A DNA stretch of 64,000 bases. Source: Ceriagrion tenellum. Its lineage: Eukaryota; Arthropoda; Insecta; Odonata; Coenagrionidae. Made by a program: the position numbers and the translations under genes. Within the stretch, counting starts at the first letter, position 1. Each line of letters begins with the position of its first letter. The notes beneath the pieces are model-generated. The model saw nothing but the letters and a program-made list of their open reading frames with translations. It ran no database searches and was not told the origin of the DNA. Below are positions 36,278 through 45,700 of the stretch, one piece after another. Location of the stretch: positions 157,867,780 to 157,931,779 of the forward strand of contig OY720633.1 of assembly GCA_963169105.1 (NCBI GenBank), read 5' to 3'.

Positions 36278-36352
36278 TAGTGTCCCGCATCCAACGCCTG
36301 ATTCCACTCTGGAGAACGCGCTTCGTTCTGACCGCATGCAGGCTCGACAGAG

Positions 36353-37192
36353 TTGGTATCATACCACCGTGGCGTTTTCCAAGGCGATAGCTGGAGCCCC
36401 TTGCTGTTCTGCATTTCCCTCCTACCTCTCTCGCTATGGCTGCGACAAGGGAACGGATACATGTGTGGTGTGCCAGGTGACAGGAAGCATAAGGTCACAC
36501 ATTTATTTTATATGGATGACCTGAAGCTCTTCGCTTCCGACGCAAAAGACCTTCGTGTGGCCCTGGACACAGTACTGGATTACAGTGAGGGGATGGAGTT
36601 CGGATTGCACAAGTGTGCATCCATCCAACTGGCGAGAGGAAGATTTTCGGAGAACAAGGAAGACGTGCACCTCGTTGATGGGAGCGTCATTCGCCACCTT
36701 GACGGCGATGACAGCTACAAATATCTATGCGTCCCCCAAAGCCGAATGCAGGAGGTTGCAGCAGTGAAGGAAAGACTCACCGCCAAGTACAGACAGACTC
36801 TGAGGAAAATCTGGAGTTCTGAGCTGTCTGACAAGAACAAGGTTCTTGCCACGAACATGTTTGCGGTTCCCACACTGCATGGATGCATGCAATGGAACGT
36901 CAACGAGTTGCAGAACCTCGACAGGGTAACGAGGAAGATGATGAGCATCTGCAGAAGTCTTCATCCGAAATCTTCCGTCGCCAGACTGTATCTCCCTCGC
37001 AGAGTAGGTGGTAGAGGTATATTGTGCCTGGAGTGTCTCCACGACAGAGTTGTCCTCGGAACAGCATGCCGAGTGCTCAGAAGCAGAGACCCCCTGCTCA
37101 GTCTCGTTAGAGACCACGAAAGTGCCGGAGAGGAGGGCGTTTCTCTTCCAGACGGCCATGAGGGAAGCGGACGAAACTGGTATGGATTTTGA
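36353..37192 (+). pseudogene. R2/R4-group LINE: RT palm and thumb
   Basis: Contains motif B (GVFQGDSWSPLLFC), motif C (HLFYMDDLKLFA, catalytic Asp pair intact), then MEFGLHKCASI, SYKYLCVPQ and the thumb block LYLPRRVGGRGILCLE. Upstream, about 36280-36355, a different frame carries SRIQRLIPLWRTRFVLTACRLDRVG, so a frameshift lies at about 36353. The frame is lost again near 37100, with continuation at 37008-37334. Confidence 0.9.
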
Positions 37193-37337
37193 CCTGACAT
37201 CAGACGGTAGCGACGACGGCAAGACCATCTTGTCGTTGAAGGCAGACGTCCTTAAGCTCGAAATTAAAAATGCCCAGCAGAGCACCTTGCTCAAGACACA
37301 CACCGATAAGCCCATGCATATATGTTTCTATTGAAAC

Positions 37338-38007
37338 ATGGAGAAGAATGGGCTATCGAAGGAGCTGACGTGTGCCTTCCTCCGCTCCGCTGATCTAAAG
37401 TCAGAGACCGAGGGTTTCGTCCTCGCATACCAGGATGTTGTCATAAACACACTCGTGCACCGCCGCATTATATTCAAGACGGAGGTTGTGGACACGAGAT
37501 GCAGGTCGTGCCGTGCCCAGCCGGAGACTTTGAGCCACCTCTCCGGCTTTAGCTATTACGCCAAGTCAGCGTACATTGCTAGGCACAATACGGCCCTGCA
37601 TCGACGATACTCCTGTGCTGCCTTATGCCCCTGGAGATATTGAGTCTGTCGTGGAGAACGATAAATGCACCATCTGGTGGAATTACTCCTTTTCTACCAC
37701 CAGGCAGTTGGAGGCGACCAAGCCTGATATCGTTCTTTTAGACCACCTCTCACGCCTTATGTTCGTGATAGAGTTTTCGGCCCCGGCTGAAACGAACATG
37801 GATGCAAAGAAGACGGAGAAACGGGCGAAATATCAAGACCTGCTTTTTGAGCTTCAGCAAATGTACCCAGGACACTTTGTTAAACTGGTTGTCCTCATCA
37901 TAGGTATACTCGGAGGAGTTAAGTGCTCGCTGCTGGAGAGCATCAAGATCATTCCGCCTGCGTGGCACAGGCGGAGTCACTTGCAGTTCGCATGCAGAAG
38001 GCCGTAA
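37338..38007 (+). pseudogene. R2/R4-group LINE: Cys/His knuckle and restriction-like endonuclease
   Basis: The frame at 37338-37643 gives CRSCRAQPETLSHLSG followed by YIARHN; the second Cys/His pair appears decayed. The frame at 37576-38007 gives VLPYAPGDIESVVENDKC, then KPDIVLLD with FVIEFSAPAE downstream. That spacing fits the PD and E-x-[FV] of PD-(D/E)XK nucleases at the C-terminus of R2-like LINEs. KRAKYQDLLFEL and VVLIIGILGGV follow. Role: target-site cleavage. One frameshift near 37600 separates the two parts. Confidence 0.85.
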
Positions 38008-38180
38008 TACTTGGGTCCCTCCGTCTACTCCGTGCGCACGACCCAACCGCAGCGTAGCCACTAATCCGATGGGCGTCGGACGTGGCTGCGAGAACTGCCA
38101 AACCCCTCTCGCGTCCTCGGCCATTGTGACGGCAATGAAACCCAATGCTTGCCGAGGACTCGAAGGGGAATGTTACTAAA

Positions 38181-39749
38181 GTAAAAATTCATAACAATAA
38201 AATTTAATATTTCCGCTGACAACAATACAGGGCTTATGAAACCAAACAAATGTGAAACCCGCAATGGTCGGCAAAACACTCAGAAACCACCAAAGTGAAC
38301 AAGGACGAGAATAAACTAAATACATTTGTTTTGCGAAAACCTTCAAGAGCACGATCACGCAGTGCTGAATAATTGACCCAATTACAAACATTTAATCCCT
38401 CAGGAGTCACCATTAACAGACACCGATACTACAGAAAATCATCGAAAATTCTAAACTAAACGGCAGGTCCCACGACATAGAGAATATTACTTAAAGATTT
38501 AGTGCAAAAGGCACCTGAACATCCCCCACGATAAGACATACGAGTACTTACGGAATTTGGAATAAACAAAAAATATTAATGAATTCCAAGAACTGCCTCG
38601 CAAAATCATCCCCGCGATACCCCGACACAAAAAGAAATCAAGTCACATAACTTACCCAAAAATACAATCAGATGAAATACAAAAGCAAAACTAGTACTGG
38701 ATGAGGTGGTCTGTCACGGTCGGCATGCAGATCGGTAAGACGAGCCGCAGACGTCTTCTCCTCCGCTCCTCACGTCGTGCTCCAAGTTTGCGCATGCGCG
38801 AAGGTGTGCATCGCTTGTGAAGATGTCTTAGGGAGGCACTTGATTCCAGTCTCTCTGTATCAGCCCAGCCGATTCCCCGTGGACTGGGAATCCCCAAGGC
38901 CAAAGCAATTAAGTGTCTCTCCGCGCCCGTAAGTGATCAGGGCCGAGGTGAGCCGCGTCATCTAGGAGTTAGGCGGGCCCTGCCGTTCTCCTTTCGACGG
39001 CCCCACAATCCCGGGGTAGCGAAGGCTGGTCATTCCGACGCCCCCGGTGAATAATCATTCCTGCCCTGCTCGCTTGCAACCAAGCCTCACGAGGCGGCAG
39101 CGGTGGTGTCCAGCTCTTGATCGGACTCGTGAACGGAGCTCATAATACATACATAGATAACAGATAAGAAAGACAGCGAAATAAAAAGGTATAACAAGAA
39201 ATTATGTGGCCCGTCGTGGAACCTCCGCCCCCTTCCAACTACCCAAAAAGAACAAGTATCGGTTACTGTTACTGACAAAATATATCTCTCAGTGATCAAT
39301 TCTAATACAAAAAGATAACTTAATCTAGATTTTAGTCACCAGTATACAAATTAACCATGGATCTGAGTGTACAATATTTCTTAATTAAATTAAACAAAAT
39401 TACTTTTCCAAGATTACTAAAACTAAAGCTGGTACTTACCGGTCTGACTGCCGACCAGTGACTGATCCTATTTTAGTGAATTTTTAAAACGTCACAAACT
39501 GAGATAACTTACCGAGTGTTTCGAGGACGCCACAAGTGCACTCTGCTCTAGCAGTCACTCCTGAATGTCTTCACGTCCGCAAAAATAGTGAGATCCCAAA
39601 AGGCCCACGGACTACTTAAAAATCGTTCGGCGAACTGCAGCCTTGCAAGTTTATGCTGCTCAGACATAAATGGCTTATGGGCTGGCTGATGACATTTCAG
39701 CCCTGCCTCGTGGAAGCGCCGTCAAACATAGCATAGCATCACTCCAGAT
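38181..39749. other. No gene recognised; GC-rich patch at 38.69-39.11 kb
   Basis: Between the LINE 3' end and the transposase N-terminus. A GC-rich stretch (38690-39110) has the composition of a LINE 5' region or another element, but no protein domain or terminal repeat could be seen. Part of it may belong to the Tc1-like element. Confidence 0.35.
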
Positions 39750-40025
39750 TTAACTCTCAGCCCCTTTGCTCGTTAAAGAGTTCTCCCTGACGTAATGAGC
39801 AATGTCAGTATCAACTGCTGCTGTTCTGCAACGTGGCCTCCAAGGTCTTGGCCTACTCCTCAAAGTGTAGTCGCCGTCCGCGAAACGCCGAGCCCATCTC
39901 TGTACGATGATACGGCTAGCACCCATCGTTCTTGCCGCCTCAGAGTTGGGTGCTTCTGAGGCTGCCATTCCAGCGATGACACCTCTGTCGGTGACAGAGA
40001 GCGCAGAAGTCGGAGTACGTTCCAT
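39750..40025 (-). pseudogene. Tc1-like transposase, N-terminal helix-turn-helix half
   Basis: 91 codons: an N-terminal helix-turn-helix (SVTDRGVIAGM, then SEAARTMGASRIIVQRWARRF) followed by the GRPR-type linker RPRPWRPRCRTAAVDTDIA, as in Tc1/mariner DNA-binding regions. The frame stops at 39750 at the edge of the inserted DNA. The catalytic half matching this order lies at 32000-31498. The 5' leader to the inverted-repeat arm is about 365 bases. Confidence 0.7.
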
Positions 40026-40389
40026 GACGACGGTCTGTCATCAACTGTCTCAGTGCGTCTTAGGGATGCCTTCGGTAATACTTAACGCCTTGCCAAATCT
40101 ATGTTTAATGGGTCGATTTCCAGAGCGATAGATTTAAATGAGGGTTTATTTAAAAGAGAAACGGTCCGCCAGGTTTGATTTTATATTTCTCTTAAAAGGA
40201 AGAATGGAAACTGACCCAAAATTGGTGGGTAGGCTTTTGCACCAGCGTGATTTACATCAAGGTGTTAATGGCAATGACACAACCAACTTTTCAAAAAGAA
40301 AAATTGTGGTCATTGTAAAAGAAGTATTTTTGCCATTTTATATATTGGTTATAGATATTGGTTACGTCGCTTTCCGTCTGCATAAATAA

Positions 40390-41045
40390 AATTAGTAATC
40401 GTTAGATGACGAGAGGTAAATAATTCATATCAAGAAAATCCATTGATCTACTACTAATGTTCTCTCTGTTTAAGAGAAGATGGCAACTATGGAAAATGGA
40501 GCCATTCGGCTACCAATTCAATGGGTGGATATTTCATTCAATGGATATACCCCAGTAATTCATGATTAAGTCAAACAAATCCAAAAACTGTTAATTTGGA
40601 TGCTCAATTTCTTCCAGTGAATGAAATCAGATGAGAAAAAAGTGGCTGAGTAGCTAGATATACATCATTTTTGTAGAATCAAATGTTAAAAACTGACTGC
40701 AAAATTCGCTTTACCTTATGCCAAACTTTTGCATTGTGTTGATGCAAATAGTGCATCTTTGGAGATCTCACCCACCCGTTCCACATGAAATTGCTCATTG
40801 CAAATAAATCGCCCATGAAAATTTGAACACCGCCTTATTATCCGCTATCACAGCGACCATGTACTTAACTATTTCGGCTATCCCTCAAACGTCAAAAACG
40901 GTAGTTTCTATATAGAAAATACAGCGAACTGAAAAGTCAAGGCGAAGCCCGATAGAAAACCCAGCGATCGACTCCGACGCGTGGATGTGAGTTTCTTGAA
41001 GGCACTCCTTCCGCTGGGGCGTTTACTCCCGAGTATATTTGACAG
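40390..41045 (-). repeat. Right terminal inverted repeat of the Tc1-like element
   Basis: Reverse complement of 30470-31125. The outermost matched block is GAGTAAACGCCCC (about 41019-41031). Beyond 41045 no pairing with the left flank was seen. Confidence 0.8.
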
Positions 41046-42401
41046 TATTTTCGCTAGTCCTGTTCCTCCGCGCCCTTCCTCGTCGTCTCTCATCGACGTA
41101 AAACTTTCCCAGCAGAGGCCGGATCCAGCCCTGTGTGCCAACTACAAGATTTTTCCAACCTGGCCGCATTCAATCGGGCTCGTAAAATGGAACTGGTGGA
41201 TGTAACGATATTTTTTCAAGTAATAGTACATCCGTGTGTGGGAGAGGAAAATAAAATGGCGAGCCATTAACAAGTAATGTGTGTTATTAACAATCTAATC
41301 CCTAACAGGTAATAACGTACATCAGGGTTGGAGAAGTACCTACAGGTCCATATACCCTTGGATGGATTAGTGCCCAATCAAGGTCCACTACTCATCGCGG
41401 CTCCACTCTCCCTTTCCATCGCTGCCACTCACTTCCTCATTTCCATTCGCAATGGAAAGATGACATTATTTGGCTCAACCAAAATCGCTTAAACCCCACC
41501 GTCAACGATATTTAATCATTGTTTTATAGAAACACAATAGTGGTAGTCAATGTTTCCTTCTCTTAGGTCTCGTTCACACGATACGACTACGCCGTGAATC
41601 GTGTACGGCACGACGTCGTGTTCGTTTAATTGCATTAGCGTAAATGTATCCGTACACACGTATCGACCACGGCCAACATTGCACGGCGCCGCGCCGTCCA
41701 CGACGCACGGCGTGAAGTCCATACCTACGTGTGAACCTAAACTTTGTAGAATTGTTGTATGGGACAATGATATAGGTAACAAATGAAGATAGGAGTGTAC
41801 ATTAGTTAATTGACAAATTAGTACGCGTCATTACACAAGTACTTTAACAATAAAATAATAAAGCTCATAAATCATCGTATCTTAAAAAAATGCTACCTAC
41901 AAACATTTGCTAACTATTACACAATCCACAAAAAGCTGCCCTCAAACACTTGGCGCTCTAGGCAAATGGCTGGTCTGCTTATTGATAAATCTAGGTTTGG
42001 CCTGGATTACAATTTCTATAATCTTCTCATTAAATCAAAAATGAATTACTATTAAATTCAATTACTACACTTTCGCTATTTTCAGATGGGAGTAAAACGG
42101 GGTAGCATGTACAGATCCTCAGCAAATCAACGCGCGTCAGAAGCGAGAGCTAGGGATGTATGAAAAACGGCCTGCCCACAGTTTCGCAGCCTATGAAGTA
42201 GCTGGGGCATCAAGAGCCATTACGCATCACGAGTCGCCGGGGATAATTCTGTTTTGGGCGACTCGAAGAGGCCAGTGGCTCAGTTCTGGCCTTCTGGGTT
42301 TACGCATCATGTATTTCTCGTCGTTGGATGCTGAAAGGTGCACACAGGAAAAACTGTGTTTAAATTTAAACTAAATACCTTCAAAATGCAATGTTATTTA
42401 T
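41046..42401. other. No gene recognised; small GTTCACACG inverted-end repeat
   Basis: At 41572-41736 a CG-rich segment begins GTTCACACG and ends with its reverse complement CGTGTGAAC, the layout of a MITE of about 165 bp. No convincing target duplication was found. The rest is AT-rich with no exon. Confidence 0.35.
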
Positions 42402-42623
42402 TTAAAACCGTATCGGCCGGTCTGTCACACCGGAAATAAATTCCTTGAAGCCATGATATTCTCCGCGAGATAGATAAGAATTTTCGATAGTATCCTCAAT
42501 AACGAGCGCCAGAAAGAGAGAGAGGTCAACGAGCATTAAGCCATTCTCTGCACTTTTTTCCTTTCCCAGGGGATTCAACAAATCGATCAATAGTTGTGGA
42601 AGCAGTGGAACGGTGGGACTCAT
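42402..42623 (-). CDS. Candidate first exon or small gene divergent from the SMKR1-like gene
   Basis: A 73-codon open frame from an ATG at 42621-42623: MSPTVPLLPQLLIDLLNPLG, then a hydrophobic segment LMLVDLSLFLALVIEDTIE and SRGEYHGFKEFIS. It begins two bases from the X-box and transcribes away from the SMKR1-like gene, as expected for a shared bidirectional promoter. A possible splice donor, TTTCCG|GTGTGA, lies near 42433, so the true exon may be shorter. I do not recognise the family. It could be a chance ORF. Confidence 0.35.
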   Translation of the reverse strand: MSPTVPLLPQLLIDLLNPLGKEKSAENGLMLVDLSLFLALVIEDTIENSYLSRGEYHGFKEFISGVTDRPIRF

Positions 42624-42624
42624 C

Positions 42625-42637
42625 GTTACTTAGCAAC
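42625..42637 (+). promoter_or_regulatory. X-box (RFX-type) promoter motif
   Basis: GTTACTTAGCAAC fits RYYNYY-N-RRNRAC in full, with a 1-base spacer. X-boxes bound by RFX factors lie roughly 50-200 bp upstream of many ciliary genes in animals. This one is 97 bp upstream of the SMKR1-like ATG and sits between two divergent open frames. Its function here is inferred. Confidence 0.55.
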
Positions 42638-42733
42638 GGGCGCCAACAATCAGGCGACGAGTTCTGAGAGTTTTAGTGAAGTTCGCAGAGCCAAATCAGG
42701 AAAAATCCTTATTATCTAGTCGGAGAAAGGGTA

Positions 42734-45700
42734 ATGGCGGTGAGTATCTCTTGTTGTCTGTTTTCTTTTCCGTAAAGCTGAAGATTCTTAAATCTAAATC
42801 ATATATGTGATATGCAGTACTTATAAGAACCACGTATTAAAAATCCAATCTATACATCGAGTTCTCATAATTCTTGGTATGAAACTTCGCCGTGACCGCG
42901 ATCATGAAAGTCAATAAAAGGACCACGTTACTACCATCGGCGCCTTCCGCGGGCGACACATCTATCGACCGTATCTTGTATAGGCTAGAATACCCTGAGT
43001 AATATCTCATGTGGTGAGCCACAACACTACACAACTGTGCATCCATGTACAACTGAATTCACGGCAGTTTTGGAATTTAGAACCCCTAGTGGCTACTTCC
43101 TCGGGGGTATTCGCATTAAGGTCTAACCCTTACGGCAAGAAAGCTCTTGTGGCCAATTGGCACAGCTTTTATAGACTTCTCCACCGCGGCACTCACCCCA
43201 GAAATGAAAAAAGCCCATCTATTTCCAGCTGTATAAGCATACCCATTGGAACTATTCTCCACATGGGGACAGTTACAAGATGGAAAGCCCGAATGATAGG
43301 CAATGAATGAGTTAGGAAAAGCCGCACAAGGTAATGTAAATAAAAAGTGAGCTGCATGATGCGTAGTCATCAGAGACCGGCAATATTTTATAATCAATAT
43401 TTATATCTAATATTAACATCAATTAACTTAAAGAGAAGCATCACAAATGTGTACCTACAATATAAGGACCCCAATATAATAACCCTTCACCAAAATACGA
43501 AATTTTCAATAATACTGAATCATGAAGGGGAAAAAATTATCACCATTCGAAGTAACAAATTTGGCGCCCCTGCATCACGAGACTGGGGATTTAATGAGTC
43601 CAAATTTCGTATACCTTATGCTTGCATCAAAATGAAAATATTTTAGCTTCAAGACCTATAAAATCGAATACAGTTAAAGCATCTAGAAATTTTTATCCAA
43701 TTACTGGGCCAAAAAATCATACCTCTATTCATGAATTCAACTCTATTCCTAACCCACACCCTCATTACCCAGTGATACAACTTGGTTCCCTCCTAAGGCA
43801 GTTTTTCCTCCTCATCCATCAAATCGGGATTTTGTTTCTTGGCCTTCATTTTCACCCATCGCACTTTCTCCATTCTCCCCTACACTCACATTTCACGCAT
43901 CTACACCCTAATTTCATCAACTTTCTTTTTTCAATTTCAAGCTCCCAGTTTCCAAGCCCAATTCTTTCCACCACATAAGCGATGCCCCACTTCTCCAGTC
44001 TTTTGTTACTTTCTTACGGTTCCAGTCATGTGTCCATCATGTAGGACAGTCATTCAAGTCATCAGTGCAAGAACATCTTGCATCAGTGAATGCCCCATTC
44101 GCTAATGCAATTCTCCCTCTAATTCCCAAACAAACAGGCCCAATTCACTCTACGCGCACCTACTAACAATTCCTTAACCGCTGCAACCCGCCCATCACAC
44201 TTATTTATTAGGCTCCTTGACAACTTTGTCGAGCGGTACTCCATTACTGACTACAAATGACTGCTGCCCCGGAAATCCTTCCGATCGCCAGGTTAATGGG
44301 CGAAATCGTCCCCCCTATTGCTATCCAGAGGCACGTCCCCAATTGGATCAAAGAGGAGGATATTATGGGGAAGGGGTCGCTGAGAGACCTATCATCATGT
44401 ACACAAGCGCAGTTTCAGTCTATTTCCATGGGCAAAGAGAAAGGTAACTCGAAATATTTTTGACCCTTGGGATGCATCAGAAACATAAGTAGGGAACTCA
44501 GTTCAGCGTAACTCAAGAACAATGAGAAGTTCTTGATGATGCCCCTGTGAAAAGACTCAAAAGCTACTCTAAACTCATACTCATCTACATCTCTCATGAC
44601 ATTATATTTTATTCAAGAAGAACGTCATTTGTCCCCAGAATGGATCAGCACGTTCAGCGAAGGGCAGTTGTGACTTTTCTACTTGTATACTTCATAATGA
44701 TAGCTTTCGTATACCAATAATTCTACCGTAATCTATTTCCTAGCGGGAGATTTTACGTACACAGATCAGTCGACATGGTCAGCAGACGATATCAATATCG
44801 CAGTGAAGGATCAACGGGAGAGGGGTAGAGGTCTCTCTCCGATAATGCCCTTTAAACAAATTCTCTCCAAAAAGACGAGTGAGATAAAATGAGGAACTCG
44901 GGAACAAAGTACCTATATTGAATTAACCACAAATGAAATGAGTATATTTCACCAGCTTATGAATTACACACAAAATTTGCAAGGTTCAGCCAACCTGTGT
45001 CCTGACGTCGAAATCTCAACAATCAATCACCAATTTTAACCAAGTGCCAAAATTCCAGGCAAACAGCTGAGCGATGAGCACTTCACGGCGATCCCCAGTA
45101 AAAGAGAGCGAGCAGTCAGGTATGTCGAAGGGGGGAGGTTTTCGGCAAATTTTGACGGTGAAATGGGTGAGCTACGGAATAGTGGAGATGGTAGTCTCAG
45201 AGGGGAGGTTTCGACAAAGTCTAAGAGTGGAACTTGGCGAAGGGGTGTATGAAATACAGGCGATTGGTAGCCTTGAGGGGGAGGCAGGTGGTGGAATGAG
45301 TACATATATGCTGTGTAGGATTTCAATTGGAGCCTAGGGAACTGTTTTTCGTCTCCAACCGCGGAATGCAAGATTTTGCCTTCAAGCCATGATGTTACGC
45401 CTCAGAATGTCTCCGCAGTCATCCGGCGCCAACTGCTATTTAGGCGAGGGAGGACCTGATTAAAGGACGGTTGCGGCAGAAGTTGCTGGCAGGGGATGCT
45501 GAATGTTGGAGATCGCTGGAATTTCACGTCATCGTTTGCTCGACGAACGTCGTTTATCAAATCATTCGGCTAAGTCCGAAGGGTAAACAGTCCGCAGAGG
45601 AGAAACTGTCCAAAATGGGGAAACGGAACAAACATGGGGAAGGGTATGCCCAAAAAAATGTCACATCCACTGGGGGAAATTCAACGAAGAACTGACTTTT

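Larger units (their letters stand above)
34390..38180 (+). mobile_element. R2/R4-group LINE with restriction-like endonuclease, interrupted by a MITE
   Basis: The order is an N-terminal frame (MARIQSLWCEIHP, then LRDYANHLRKKE), an RT with FYMDD, a Cys/His knuckle and a C-terminal PD-(D/E)XK-type endonuclease. An endonuclease placed after the RT separates this from the AP-endonuclease LINEs elsewhere in the window. At least five frameshifts fragment it. A 345-bp insertion lies in the RT. It sits inside the Tc1-like transposon, just downstream of the GCCTTATTCTGAA element. Clade within the R2/R4/NeSL/Hero assemblage is not resolved. Confidence 0.85.
30470..41045 (-). mobile_element. Tc1-like DNA transposon with ~650-bp terminal inverted repeats, split by nested insertions
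   Basis: The left arm (30470-31125) and right arm (40390-41045) are reverse complements over about 650 bases. Shared blocks include GAGTAAACGCCCCAGCGG, GATCGCTGGGTTTTCTATCGGG, TTTTCAGTTCGCTGTATTTTC, GCAATGAGCAATTTCAT, GAATTTTGCAGTCAGT, CTAGCTACTCAGCCACTT and CGTCATCTAACGATTA. Inside them, on the minus strand, the N-terminal part of a Tc1-like transposase (40025-39750) and the C-terminal catalytic part (about 32000-31498) lie in the right order and orientation, each about 370 bases from its arm. The 7.7 kb between them is occupied by other elements. Exact ends and target duplication were not resolved. Confidence 0.75.

Noticed and set aside
36725..37315. 196-codon minus-strand ORF
   Set aside because: Antisense to the RT thumb of the LINE, which has conserved motifs on the plus strand. 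No domain on the minus strand.
43622..43978. 118-codon His/Pro/Phe-rich ORF in intron 1
   Set aside because: Low-complexity pyrimidine-rich sequence with an overlapping open frame. No domain.
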